DNA of 64,000 bases from Variovorax paradoxus (GCF_902712855.1 NZ_LR743507.1:2094001-2158000), one strand, 5' to 3'. Shown: positions 1 to 8,575, counted from the first letter of the stretch. Notes: generated by a model not told the origin, from the sequence alone. Numbers and translations are program-made.

Positions 1-300
1 GAGCCTGTAGCCGGTGGTGACAGGAATGATCGCGTAGCCGCCTGCGACGGCTGCGCGCGCGATGCCCTGCAGGCATTCGGCGAAGGTCGGGTTCAGCAGC
101 GTGGGCAGTACCACGCCGAGCACGCGGCTGCGCTGGGTGCGCAGGGTGCGTGCGCTCGCGTTGGGCAGGTAGTTGAGCTCGCGCGCGACCCGCTCCACCA
201 GCTCGCGCGTGGCGGGCGTGACCTTGTCGGGGAAGTTGAAGGCCCGCGACACGGTGGCTACGGACACCCCCGCTCTGGCGGCTACGGCTTGGATGCTCAT
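1..300 (-). CDS. LacI-family transcriptional regulator, N-terminal part (runs off left edge)
   Basis: Read on the minus strand from an ATG at 300, the frame stays open to base 1 and gives about 100 residues. The opening MSIQAVAARAGVSVATVSRA is the LacI-type helix-turn-helix. It is followed by the hinge region (LNYLPNASARTLRTQRS) and the first beta strand of a periplasmic-binding-like ligand domain (VLGVVLPTLLNPTFAE). The family are sugar- or metabolite-responsive dimeric repressors. The ligand cannot be told because most of the sensor domain lies outside the window. A perfect palindrome with a central CG sits 27 bases upstream and is the likely autoregulatory operator. Confidence 0.9.
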   Translation of the reverse strand, partial: MSIQAVAARAGVSVATVSRAFNFPDKVTPATRELVERVARELNYLPNASARTLRTQRSRVLGVVLPTLLNPTFAECLQGIARAAVAGGYAIIPVTTGYRL

Positions 301-326
301 CGTGCGGAAGTCAGTGGCCTGTGTTT

Positions 327-342
327 ATGTAATCGATTACAT
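327..342. promoter_or_regulatory. Candidate LacI-family operator palindrome
   Basis: ATGTAATCGATTACAT is a perfect 16-base palindrome with the CG centre typical of LacI/PurR-family operators. It lies 27 bases before the start of the LacI-family gene. A 16-base palindrome is expected only about once by chance in a window of this size, so position and base pattern carry the call. Confidence 0.6.
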
Positions 343-420
343 TGGACCGCGGCAGTATGACTTCGCCATGACAGGCCAAGAAAGCGGGGACAAACCCTTG
401 GCAGCCGGCGAGAAACCGCG

Positions 421-450
421 CCCAAAGAAAAAGGGCCCGAAGGCCCTTGA
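421..450 (-). terminator. Rho-independent terminator of the ribF-ileS-lspA block
   Basis: On the minus strand a 7-bp stem (AAGGGCC/GGCCCTT) closes a TTCG tetraloop and is followed by TTTCTTT. It lies about 20 bases after the lspA stop codon, as expected for the end of this operon. Confidence 0.85.
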
Positions 451-471
451 GTCGTTTGGCTGCGCGCCGGC

Positions 472-984
472 TTACTTGCCGCGCCGCACGCGCCGGATCT
501 CGTCCACGATCAGGCAGATCGCGCCCAGCGTGATGGCGCTGTCGGCGGCGTTGAACGCCGGGAAGTACCAGTTGCCGAGGTGGAAGCTCAGGAAGTCGAC
601 CACGTAGCCGTGCATCATCCGGTCGACCACGTTGCCGATCGCGCCGCCCAGGATGCAGGCCATCGAGAAAGAGAAGAGCTTCTGCCCCGCATGTGAACGC
701 AGCATCCACACGATGAAGATCGCCGCACCCACGCCGATGGCGGTGAACAGCCAGCGCTGCCATCCCGAGTGGTCGGCCAGGAACGAGAAGGCGGCGCCGG
801 TGTTGTGCGCGCGAACCACGTTGAAGAAGCTCGTCACGTAGGTCGCGTCGCCGAGCTTGTAGTAGCCCAGGATCAGCGTCTTGGTGAACTGGTCGATGAT
901 CACGATGATCACCGCCAGCCCGAGCCAGGGCCAGATGCTGCCGGCGCGCGAGCGCGAGGCCGACAGGGAACGGGCGGCGGCCAT
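472..984 (-). CDS. lspA: Lipoprotein signal peptidase (signal peptidase II)
   Basis: 170 aa. This inner-membrane aspartyl protease cleaves the signal peptide of diacylglyceryl-modified prolipoproteins. Four hydrophobic segments are visible. The family blocks are intact: NTGAAFSF near residues 61-68, GNVVDR with catalytic Asp121, and FNAADSAITLG with catalytic Asp148. The start codon ATG at 984 overlaps the ileS stop by one base (TGATG), so the two are translationally coupled. The order ileS-lspA is widely conserved in proteobacteria. Confidence 0.97.
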   Translation of the reverse strand: MAAARSLSASRSRAGSIWPWLGLAVIIVIIDQFTKTLILGYYKLGDATYVTSFFNVVRAHNTGAAFSFLADHSGWQRWLFTAIGVGAAIFIVWMLRSHAGQKLFSFSMACILGGAIGNVVDRMMHGYVVDFLSFHLGNWYFPAFNAADSAITLGAICLIVDEIRRVRRGK

Positions 985-3923
985 CAGGCAACGCTCCGCG
1001 ATTCGCCGGCGCCGAACAGGTTGCTCGTGCAGCGGCCGCAGATGGTCGGATGGTTCGCGTCGTGGCCCACGTCGTCGCGGTAGTGCCAGCAGCGCTCGCA
1101 TTTCTGCGCGGTGCTCTTGGTCGTGTGCACGAAAAGCTGGCTCGGCAACTGATCGAGGGGCTCGCCGACCCTGGTCTTCTCGATGGATACCAAGCCAAGT
1201 CGTGCAATTTCCTCGACAGCCTGTGCGTCGCTTGCGTCGACGACCTGCGCGGAAGACGTGATCAGCACGAACTTGAGATCGGCGCCCAGGGACGTCAGAT
1301 GGTCGAAGTCCTGGCTGTCTGCATAGACCACGACATTGGCCTGCAACGAGGCGCCGAGTTCTCCTTGCTGACGAAGCAGTTCGAGCTTCTTGTTGACCTC
1401 GTCGCGCAAGAGCCGGATGCGGCCCCACTTGGCGAGCAGCGCCTCGTCGGGCGCGGCGAACTGGCTGTAGGTCTGCGTGAAGATCGACTCGCCCGGCTTG
1501 CCCGTGCCGACGAACTTCCAGGCCTCTTCGGCCGTGAAGCTCAGGAACGGCGCCATCCAGCGCAGCATGGCTTGCGAGATGTGCCACAGCGCAGTCTGCG
1601 CGCTGCGGCGCGCGAACGAACCTGGGGCCGTGGTGTAAAGGCGGTCCTTCAGGATGTCGAGATAGAAGCCGCCGAGGTCTTCCGAGCAGTAGATCTGCAG
1701 CTTGGCCACCACCGGGTGGAACTCGTACACCTTGTAGTGCGCGAGGATCTCGGCCTGGAACTGCGCGGCGCGCGAGAGCGCGTAGCGGTCGATCTCGAAC
1801 AGCTGGTCGAGCGGTACGGCGTCCTTCGCGATGTCGAAGTCGCTCGTGTTCGCCATCAGGAAGCGCAGCGTGTTGCGGATGCGGCGGTAGGCGTCGACCA
1901 CGCGCGCCAGGATCTTGTCGTCGCCCGCGATGTCGCCCGAGTAGTCGCTTGCGGCCACCCACAGGCGGATGATCTCCGAGCCCAGCTTGTTGCTGATTTC
2001 CTGCGGGTCGATGCCGTTCTTGAGCGACTTGCTCATTTTGATGCCCTTGGCATCGACCGTGAAGCCGTGCGTGAGCAGGCCACGGTAGGGAGCGCGGTCT
2101 TCCAGCGCGCAGGCGAGCAGCAGCGACGAGTGGAACCACCCGCGGTGCTGGTCGTGACCTTCCAGGTACAGGTCGGCTTCCGGCCCCGTTTCGTGGTGCA
2201 CGTTGGGGTGCGTGCCGCGCAGCACGTGATAGAAGGTCGAGCCCGAGTCGAACCACACCTCGAGGATGTCGGTGCTCTTGGTGTAGTGCGGTGCGTCTTC
2301 GGCGCCGAGGATCTCCTCGACCGTGACGCGGCTCCAGGCCTCGATCCCGCCCTTCTCGACGATGCCGGCGGCCTGGTCGAGGATCTCCATGGTGCGCGGA
2401 TGCAGCTCGCCCGAGTCCTTGTGCAGGAAGAACGGGATCGGCACGCCCCAGCTGCGCTGGCGGCTGATGCACCAGTCGGGACGGCCGGCGATCATGTCGT
2501 GCAGCCGCGCCTTGCCGTTCTCGGGGTAGAAGCTGGTCTGCTCGATGGCGTCGAGCGCGGTCTGGCGCAGCGTCTTGGGCGCCTTGTCCTTGGTGAACAC
2601 GCCTTCGCCTTCGTCCATGCGGATGAACCACTGCGCCGCGGCGCGATAGATCACCGGCGTCTTGTGGCGCCAGCAGTGCGGGTAGCTGTGCGTGATGGTC
2701 TCGGTGGTCATCAGGCGGCCCGCGTCGCGCAGCGCGGCGATGATGACCGGCACGGCCTTCCAGATGTTCTGGCCGCCGAAGAGCGGGAAGTCGGGTGCGT
2801 AGCTGCCGTTGCCCTGCACCGGGTTCAGGATGTCGTCGTACGAGAGGCCGTGCGCGACGCAGGAGTTGAAGTCGTCCACGCCGTAGGCGGGCGAGGAGTG
2901 CACGAGGCCCGTGCCGTCGGTGGCGGTGGCGTAGTCGGCCAGGTAGATCGGCGACAGGCGCTTGTAGCCGGCGTCGACGTCGTCCAGCGGATGCTCGAAC
3001 TCGAGCCCGCCGAGCGCCTCGCCCTTGACCGTGGCCAGCACCTTGCCGTCGAGGGCGTAGCGCGTCATGCACATCTCGACCAGCGAGTTGGCCAGGATCA
3101 GCAGGCCGCGCTCGGTGTCGACCAGCGAGTACTCGATCTCGGGGTTGAGGTTGATCGCCTGGTTGGCCGGGATGGTCCAGGCGGTGGTGGTCCAGATGAC
3201 CGCGAAGATGTCGCCCAGGATCGTGTGGTCGGTGCCGAAGGCCTTCAGCACCTTCTCGCGCTCGTGCGCCTTGAAGGCCACGTCGATGGTCTGGCTCTTC
3301 TTGTCGGCGTATTCGATCTCGAACTCGGCCAGCGAGGAGCCGCAGTCGAAGCACCAGTACACCGGCTTCAGGCCCCGGTAGACGAAGCCGCGCTCGATCA
3401 CGCGCTTGAACGCGCGCAGCTCGCCGGCTTCATTGGCGAAGTCCATGGTCTTGTAGGGATGGTCCCATTCGCCCAGCACGCCCAGGCGCTGGAAATCGGC
3501 CATCTGCTGGGCGATCTGCTCGGTGGCGTAGGCGCGGCTCTTGGCCTGCATCTCGTCGCGGCTCAGGTTGCGGCCGAACTGCTTTTCGATGGCGTTCTCG
3601 ATCGGCAGGCCATGGCAGTCCCAGCCGGGCACGTAGAGCGCGTCGTAGCCCTCGAGCTGGCGCGCCTTGGTGATCATGTCCTTCAGGATCTTGTTCACCG
3701 CGTGGCCCATGTGGATCTGGCCGTTGGCGTACGGGGGGCCGTCGTGCAGGATGAACTTGGGCGCGCCGTGGCGGGCGTCGCGCAGGCGGTGGTAGCGGCC
3801 TTCGTCGTTCCACTCCTTCACCCAGCCCGGCTCGCGCTTGGGCAGGTCGCCGCGCATCGGGAAGGGGGTGTCGGGCAGGTTCAGCGTGGAACGGTAATCT
3901 TTGGGGGAAGCAGCGTCAGACAT
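984..3923 (-). CDS. ileS: Isoleucyl-tRNA synthetase
   Basis: 979 aa, class I aminoacyl-tRNA synthetase charging tRNA-Ile. The HIGH signature is HMGH at residues 71-74 and the KMSKS loop lies near residue 630. The C-terminus carries a zinc finger with two Cys pairs (CERC ... CGRC), as in the eubacterial-type enzyme. The long insertion between the catalytic halves corresponds to the CP1 editing domain that hydrolyses Val-tRNA-Ile. It is coupled to lspA downstream. A 125-base spacer with an inverted repeat separates it from ribF upstream, so it may share the ribF transcript or have its own promoter. Confidence 0.98.
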   Translation of the reverse strand: MSDAASPKDYRSTLNLPDTPFPMRGDLPKREPGWVKEWNDEGRYHRLRDARHGAPKFILHDGPPYANGQIHMGHAVNKILKDMITKARQLEGYDALYVPGWDCHGLPIENAIEKQFGRNLSRDEMQAKSRAYATEQIAQQMADFQRLGVLGEWDHPYKTMDFANEAGELRAFKRVIERGFVYRGLKPVYWCFDCGSSLAEFEIEYADKKSQTIDVAFKAHEREKVLKAFGTDHTILGDIFAVIWTTTAWTIPANQAINLNPEIEYSLVDTERGLLILANSLVEMCMTRYALDGKVLATVKGEALGGLEFEHPLDDVDAGYKRLSPIYLADYATATDGTGLVHSSPAYGVDDFNSCVAHGLSYDDILNPVQGNGSYAPDFPLFGGQNIWKAVPVIIAALRDAGRLMTTETITHSYPHCWRHKTPVIYRAAAQWFIRMDEGEGVFTKDKAPKTLRQTALDAIEQTSFYPENGKARLHDMIAGRPDWCISRQRSWGVPIPFFLHKDSGELHPRTMEILDQAAGIVEKGGIEAWSRVTVEEILGAEDAPHYTKSTDILEVWFDSGSTFYHVLRGTHPNVHHETGPEADLYLEGHDQHRGWFHSSLLLACALEDRAPYRGLLTHGFTVDAKGIKMSKSLKNGIDPQEISNKLGSEIIRLWVAASDYSGDIAGDDKILARVVDAYRRIRNTLRFLMANTSDFDIAKDAVPLDQLFEIDRYALSRAAQFQAEILAHYKVYEFHPVVAKLQIYCSEDLGGFYLDILKDRLYTTAPGSFARRSAQTALWHISQAMLRWMAPFLSFTAEEAWKFVGTGKPGESIFTQTYSQFAAPDEALLAKWGRIRLLRDEVNKKLELLRQQGELGASLQANVVVYADSQDFDHLTSLGADLKFVLITSSAQVVDASDAQAVEEIARLGLVSIEKTRVGEPLDQLPSQLFVHTTKSTAQKCERCWHYRDDVGHDANHPTICGRCTSNLFGAGESRSVA

Positions 3924-3945
3924 GGTGGGGTGCGGCGAAACAAGG

Positions 3946-4030
3946 GGCTCCGACAGGCTCAGCCCGAAGCGCGTGAAGCGTGTCGGTGCGGAAGATAAAG
4001 CCGTTCGCCCTGAGCTTGTCGAAGGGCGGC
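3946..4030. repeat. Inverted pair of REP-like dispersed elements between ribF and ileS
   Basis: Two related arms face each other: CTCCGACAGGCTCAGCCCGA near 3948-3967 and CGCCCTGAGCTTGTCGAAGG near 4006-4025. They can fold into one long hairpin. The sequence is recognisable as the TTCGACAAGCTCAGGGCGAA type dispersed repeat found in many Gram-negative genomes. It fills most of the spacer between the two genes and could set their relative expression or mRNA stability. Confidence 0.7.
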
Positions 4031-4048
4031 AGCACGGTGCGTGCAGGG

Positions 4049-5086
4049 CTAAATTCGATCGCGCGTGGTCTGGCGATGGGTTTCTGCGTGGGTCGATGCA
4101 AAGAACGCACGCGCGTCGCGGCCATCCTTCGCGATGCCCGCAGTGAGGGCCTCGAGGCTGGTGTAGCGCAATTCGTCGTGCAGTTTGTGCATGAGTTCCA
4201 CGCGCACGATTTTACCGTAGGCCCCTTCGGCGCCCAGATGGGAGGGCCACTCGAGGCAGTGGGTCTCCAGCAGCACCCGTCCGCCGTTGACGTCGTTGGC
4301 GTCCAGCGACGGACGCACGCCGAGGTTGGCCACGCCCGGCAGCGGCTGTTCGGCCAGGCCATGGACGAGCACCGCGAAGATGCCGCTGGCGGCCGGCTTC
4401 CAGTGCTTGAAGCGCAGGTTGAGGGTGCGGAAGCCGTCGTCCTTGCCCGGCGACGACGCGCCCAGCGCCCGGCCCAGCTTGCGGCCATGGACCACGTGCC
4501 CCGAGATCGTGTACGGCCTGCCCAGCAGCGTGTGGGCGTCGGCCATGCGCCCTTCGGCCAGCGCCTCGCGCACAGCCGAACTTGAAACCCGCAGGCCATG
4601 CACCTCGTAGCTGTTCATGCGCGCCACGTCGAAGCCGCGGGCATCGCCGGCCGCGTCGAGCATGGCGTAGTCGCCGGCGCGTCGGGCGCCGAAGCGGAAG
4701 TCGTCGCCCACCAGCACATAGCGCGCGCCCAGGCCGTCGACGAGCACGTTCTGGATGAATTCCTCGGGCGTCTGCGAAGCCAGCCGCGCGTCGAACGGCA
4801 GCACGATGGTCTGCGCCACGCCGCAGGCCGCCAGTTCGCTGAGCTTGTCGCGCAGCGTGCCGATGCGCGCCGGGGCGAGGTCGGGCTTCTTGGTGAGCGC
4901 CGCGAAATAGTCGCGCGGATGGGGCTCGAAGGTGAGCACGCAACTCGGCAGCCCGCGCTGGCGCGCCTCGGTCTGGAGCAGCGCGAGCATGGCCTGGTGG
5001 CCACGGTGGACGCCGTCGAAATTGCCAATGGTGAGGGCACAGGCAGGAGCCACGCCCGGGTGCCGGAAGCCGCGAAAAACCTGCAT
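4049..5086 (-). CDS. ribF: Bifunctional riboflavin kinase / FAD synthetase
   Basis: 345 aa. It converts riboflavin to FMN and then to FAD. The N-terminal nucleotidyltransferase half shows GNFDGVHRGHQ near residue 22 and SSSAVREAL near 167. The C-terminal flavokinase half begins near 185. The usual flavokinase motif GFPTANL appears here as GFRTLNL, preceded by about eight extra residues (ASSPGKDD). The Thr and Asn that contact ATP/Mg in the family are kept. Start ATG at 5086. First gene of the ribF-ileS-lspA set, divergent from the HNH gene. Confidence 0.95.
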   Translation of the reverse strand: MQVFRGFRHPGVAPACALTIGNFDGVHRGHQAMLALLQTEARQRGLPSCVLTFEPHPRDYFAALTKKPDLAPARIGTLRDKLSELAACGVAQTIVLPFDARLASQTPEEFIQNVLVDGLGARYVLVGDDFRFGARRAGDYAMLDAAGDARGFDVARMNSYEVHGLRVSSSAVREALAEGRMADAHTLLGRPYTISGHVVHGRKLGRALGASSPGKDDGFRTLNLRFKHWKPAASGIFAVLVHGLAEQPLPGVANLGVRPSLDANDVNGGRVLLETHCLEWPSHLGAEGAYGKIVRVELMHKLHDELRYTSLEALTAGIAKDGRDARAFFASTHAETHRQTTRDRI

Positions 5087-5250
5087 CGGTGAGTATCTTT
5101 TTGATAGCGCCTTGCGCCCGTCGAATGGGCGAATCAGGCCGATTTGTCACAAAGCCGGTATATTGTGACGCAGCGCGCGAACGGAAGTGGGTTCGTGGCG
5201 CGCTCCGTGTCCCTGGTCTTTCCGTGGTTCTTCCTTTTCAGGAGGCGTGT

Positions 5251-5811
5251 GTGAAGGTCTTGAAGCTGTCGGCCCAAGGGCTGCCCCAGTCATGGATTTC
5301 GCTGGAACAGGCGGTGATCCACTATGCGGCGGACGAAGTCCGCTGGGAGGTGGGCGCGCAGGTGGCCGTGTTCCGTGGCGGCCACAACGCGATCACCGGC
5401 GAGCAGTCGCAGATCGCGATCAACAGCATCATCGGCACCAAGGGCGTGCCGCGCATCAATCCCTTCGCGCAGCGCCCGGGCCTGACCAACAGCAAGCTGT
5501 TTTCCCGCGACCGCAACGTCTGCGCCTACTGCGGCGGCCATTTCCACGAGGACGAACTCACCCGCGAACACATCATTCCGTTCGCCCAGCGCGGCATCGA
5601 CACCTGGATGAACGTGGTCACGGCCTGCAAGCCCTGCAACCACCGCAAGAGCAGCCGCACCCCCGAGCAGGCGAACATGCCGTTGCTGTACGCGCCCTAC
5701 GTGCCCAGCCTGTGGGAAGACTTCATCCTGCGCAACCGCCGCATCCTGGCCGACCAGATGGAGTTCCTGATGGCGCACCTGCCGCAGAGTTCGCGGCTGC
5801 ACGACAGCTAG
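5251..5811 (+). CDS. HNH endonuclease
   Basis: 186 aa from a GTG at 5251 with a strong Shine-Dalgarno AGGAGG at 5240-5245, five bases ahead, which decides the start. The C-terminal half is a textbook HNH module with two zinc-binding CxxC pairs: CAYCGG, then the catalytic REHIIPFAQRG, then CKPCNHRKS. Proteins of this size with a single HNH domain are common chromosomal genes in Comamonadaceae; their target is unknown. No restriction or toxin partner is adjacent. Its stop codon shares the CTAG tetramer at 5808-5811 with the stop of the convergent gene, so the two reading frames overlap by four bases. Confidence 0.9.
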   Translation: MKVLKLSAQGLPQSWISLEQAVIHYAADEVRWEVGAQVAVFRGGHNAITGEQSQIAINSIIGTKGVPRINPFAQRPGLTNSKLFSRDRNVCAYCGGHFHEDELTREHIIPFAQRGIDTWMNVVTACKPCNHRKSSRTPEQANMPLLYAPYVPSLWEDFILRNRRILADQMEFLMAHLPQSSRLHDS

Positions 5812-6602
5812 CTTCTGCCTTTCCAGGCCGGCGGCCGCTTCTCGATGAAGGCCTGAACGCCTTCGAGCGCACTCTCGTCCATCATGTTGCAGGCCATGGT
5901 CCGGCTGGCGTCGGCCAGCGCGGCCTCGATGCCGGTCTCGAGCTGGCGGTAGAACAGTGCCTTGCCCAGCGCCAGGGCCTGGCGCGGCTTCGCAACGATG
6001 CTCGCCACCAGCGATTCGACCGCCGCATCGAGCGCGTCGGGCGCCGCCACCCGGTTCACCAGGCCCTTCTCGCGGGCTTCCTCGGCACCGATGAATTCGC
6101 CGGTCACCAGCATCTCGAAGGCTTCCTTGCGGCCCAGGTTGCGCGACAGCGTCACGCTCGGCGTGGCGCAGAAAAGGCCCACGTTCACGCCGCTGACCGC
6201 GAAGCGCGCGTCGCCCGACGCCACCGCCAGATCGCACACCGCCACCAGCTGGCAGCCCGCGGCCGTGGCAATGCCGTGCACCCGTGCGATCACCGGCACC
6301 GGCAGCCGCTGGATCGACAGCATCATCGCGCCACAGCGCTCGAACAGCTCCCGGTAGTAGTCGAGCGAGGGTTCGGCGCGCATTTCCTTGAGGTCATGGC
6401 CCGCGCAGAAGGCCTTGCCCGCGGCAGCGATGACCACCGCGCGCACCGTGTCGTCGGCTGCGATGCCGCCAAGCGCCTGTTCGAGCGCGCCCAGCATGCC
6501 TTCCGACAGGGCGTTGAACGAGGAGGGCCGGTTCAGCGTCAGCGTGACCACGCCGCGCGCATCCCGGGCGTGCAGCACGAAAGGGGTGTCCGCGTCGTCC
6601 AT
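5808..6602 (-). CDS. Enoyl-CoA hydratase/isomerase family protein (ECHDC3-like)
   Basis: 264 aa crotonase-fold protein. The CoA-binding/oxyanion segments AFCAGHDLKEM and HGIATAAGCQLVA are intact. The region that holds the catalytic glutamates of true enoyl-CoA hydratases reads GVNVGLFCATPSVTLSR, with neither acid in the usual place. This places it with ECHDC3-type crotonases of uncertain reaction rather than FadB-type hydratases. It probably acts on a CoA thioester. It ends in the CTAG shared with the HNH gene and starts ten bases after the stop of the hydrolase gene at 6613, on the same strand. Confidence 0.88.
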   Translation of the reverse strand: MDDADTPFVLHARDARGVVTLTLNRPSSFNALSEGMLGALEQALGGIAADDTVRAVVIAAAGKAFCAGHDLKEMRAEPSLDYYRELFERCGAMMLSIQRLPVPVIARVHGIATAAGCQLVAVCDLAVASGDARFAVSGVNVGLFCATPSVTLSRNLGRKEAFEMLVTGEFIGAEEAREKGLVNRVAAPDALDAAVESLVASIVAKPRQALALGKALFYRQLETGIEAALADASRTMACNMMDESALEGVQAFIEKRPPAWKGRS

Positions 6603-6612
6603 GCGGCGTGCC

Positions 6613-7971
6613 TCAGTAGGTCAGCTCGAGCACCGTCGTGTGCTCGTTCGCTGCAGGCCAGGTCAGTCCGGTGACGCGCTCGCCGTTGAATTCGCCGGTC
6701 ACGGCGCGCGGTGCACCGCCGCCCTCGATGCGCAGGCGCGAGCTCGCCACGCCCGAGCCGCGCGCAGGCACGCCCGCTGGCGGGCTCTTGCCATCGAAGC
6801 GCATGGTGTCGCGCTGGGCGTCGAAATACCCGCGCGGCCGCGTGAAGACGACCACCGAGCTCGCGCCGTTGTCGGCCGGCACGATGCGCTCGGGCCGCAG
6901 GTTCACGAGACGGCTGCTGCGCGGGAAGGCGCTGCGGTAGATGTGCGTGGTGCCGTAGCTGGGGGTGGCCAGCACGAACTCGTAGGCAGCGTCGTTGCGT
7001 GCCTTGAAAGGACCCCAGCGGCCGTCTGCCCCGATGGCCTTGGTGAAGACCGCGTCGCCGAGCCGCGCGCCGGTGGCCGGGTCGACGGTGTACACCGTGA
7101 CCCGCGCGCCGTTCAGCGCCAGGTTCTCCGCCCCTATGGCCCTGCCGTCCAGCACCACGGCCGGCTCCGGCTCCACGCCGGTGGTGCGCGGCGCCTGGCC
7201 CGTGAGGAACTGCCAGGTCGCGGCGAAGGCGGCGGGCGAGAACGAGGTCTCGCGGTGGTCTACCCGCGGCAGCACCACATTGGTGGCGCCCTTGAGCGCG
7301 GGACCGTCGAAGCCGATGTTGGTCGGCTTGCCGGGCGCGCCGATCCACACGCCGTCGGGCTGGGCGTACTTGTCGTTGTTGTCCGAGCGCAGGGTCATCC
7401 ATTTCACGCCCGGCGTCACTTCCTCGCCGTTCGGGCCCTTCGGCGCGTTGAGCTGCTGCATGAAGCCCGAGAGGCCCGAGAACTCGTTGTTCTCGCGGAA
7501 TCCCTTCACCGACCAGATGCCGTGCGCCGGGTTGCCGCCCAGCACCACGTGGCTCACCACGGCCGCGCCGCCGCCGTTCTGCACATAGTTGCGGATGGTG
7601 TTGCCACCGCGCGAATTGCCGATCAGCACGACCTTGCTCGCACCCGTGGCCTTGAGCACCCGGTCGACCTCGGCCTTCAGGAACACCGCCGACTCGCCGG
7701 TGGAACTGCGCCCCGGCTGTGCCACGGCGTCGTCGTCGCGTGCCAGCGGGTTGGGCTGGTCGAAGGCGAAGAGCCGGTCGCGCGGCCAGCCGTTGGTCTC
7801 GAAGCGCCAGACCGTCGTCTGCCAGAGCGCGGCCGAATCGCCGTTGCCATGGACGAAGACGACCGGCGGGCGGTCGTCGTACGAGGGCGAAGGGGCGGTG
7901 GCGCAGGCGGTCAGCATGGTGGTCGAGGCGAGCCCGAGGGCCGTGGCGAGGAGGGTGCGTCGTGAGTGCAT
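6613..7971 (-). CDS. Exported alpha/beta hydrolase (lipase/esterase-like lipoprotein)
   Basis: 452 aa. The N-terminus has a twin-arginine-like SRRTLL followed by a hydrophobic stretch and a lipobox (LTAC), so it is probably exported and lipidated. The hydrolase core begins PPVVFVHGNGDS (oxyanion loop). The nucleophile elbow is GNSRGG. His in the PRVDHRETSF segment is the likely catalytic base. The last 180 residues look like a separate beta-rich domain. Start ATG at 7971 is chosen because it gives the complete export signal; the open frame continues upstream without similarity. Substrate unknown. Confidence 0.82.
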   Translation of the reverse strand: MHSRRTLLATALGLASTTMLTACATAPSPSYDDRPPVVFVHGNGDSAALWQTTVWRFETNGWPRDRLFAFDQPNPLARDDDAVAQPGRSSTGESAVFLKAEVDRVLKATGASKVVLIGNSRGGNTIRNYVQNGGGAAVVSHVVLGGNPAHGIWSVKGFRENNEFSGLSGFMQQLNAPKGPNGEEVTPGVKWMTLRSDNNDKYAQPDGVWIGAPGKPTNIGFDGPALKGATNVVLPRVDHRETSFSPAAFAATWQFLTGQAPRTTGVEPEPAVVLDGRAIGAENLALNGARVTVYTVDPATGARLGDAVFTKAIGADGRWGPFKARNDAAYEFVLATPSYGTTHIYRSAFPRSSRLVNLRPERIVPADNGASSVVVFTRPRGYFDAQRDTMRFDGKSPPAGVPARGSGVASSRLRIEGGGAPRAVTGEFNGERVTGLTWPAANEHTTVLELTY

Positions 7972-8000
7972 GTTCTGTTCCCGGCAGGCATTCCAGAGAT

Positions 8001-8036
8001 GGAAAACGCCCGCCCGGCGCGGGCCGGACGGGCGTT
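8001..8036 (-). terminator. Rho-independent terminator after the receiver-domain gene
   Basis: A 13-position stem with one mismatch (AACGCCCG paired with CGGGCGTT, extended by CCGG/CCGG) is followed on the minus strand by TTTTCC. It sits between the receiver-domain gene and the hydrolase gene and separates the two transcripts. Confidence 0.75.
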
Positions 8037-8069
8037 GCATGCTAGCGGAATCGTGCGACGGCCGCCGCT

Positions 8070-8519
8070 TCAGCCTTCCTCCTCCGCCGCCACCACTTCC
8101 GCCACCACGCGGCGCACGTCGCTCGGCAGGAATGGCTTCTCGATCACCGGCCGACCGCTGGCCGACACGAACTCGTTGAGCACCGCCGACAGCGTGTCCC
8201 CGGTCACGAACACCACGCGCCCGGCCTGGCGCGGCCAGCGCCGCTCGATCTCCCGGTACAGCGAGCGGCCGTGGAGGTCGGGCATGCGCATGTCGGTGAG
8301 GATCGCGTCGTAGCTTTCCTGCGCCATGTGCCGCAGCGCGTCCTGCGCGGACCGCACGGCGACCACGCGGTGCTGCACGCCCGACAGGATCTGCGAGAGC
8401 GTTTCGCGCACTTCCGTCTCGTCGTCGACGATCAGGATCTTGTGGCGGCGGTTGCCTGTCTTCACCGGCGCCGCGATGCCGGCGCCGACGTCGTGCACGT
8501 CGCCGACCGGCAGTGCCAT
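8070..8519 (-). CDS. Receiver-domain protein, probable C-terminal remnant of a hybrid histidine kinase
   Basis: 149 aa from ATG at 8519. It is a single response-regulator receiver domain: acidic pair Asp32-Asp33, phospho-acceptor Asp76 (ILTDMRMP), switch Thr106 and Lys128 (EKPF). There is no output domain. Upstream in the same frame, at about 8519-8575, lie residues HGGEQTVECPPGGGEVF. These match the last conserved strand of a histidine-kinase ATPase domain, and everything before them is missing. The protein therefore looks like the tail of a hybrid sensor kinase whose front was lost, with the receiver possibly still made alone. Confidence 0.75.
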   Translation of the reverse strand: MALPVGDVHDVGAGIAAPVKTGNRRHKILIVDDETEVRETLSQILSGVQHRVVAVRSAQDALRHMAQESYDAILTDMRMPDLHGRSLYREIERRWPRQAGRVVFVTGDTLSAVLNEFVSASGRPVIEKPFLPSDVRRVVAEVVAAEEEG

Positions 8520-8575
8520 GTCGAACACTTCGCCGCCGCCCGGCGGACATTCGACGGTCTGTTCTCCGCCGTGAC

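Noticed and set aside
1050..3998. A 982-codon open frame antisense to ileS
   Set aside because: It is a GC-skew shadow: low-complexity Arg/Val/Gly/His-rich translation with no family motif, exactly opposite a certain gene. Similar long frames oppose ftsK (20787-23450) and the tannase-family gene (59154-61940).
3980..4030. Short peptide-coding frames across the ribF-ileS spacer
   Set aside because: Their translations contain the FALSLSKG/FDKLRANG strings that come from the dispersed repeat itself, a known source of false genes.
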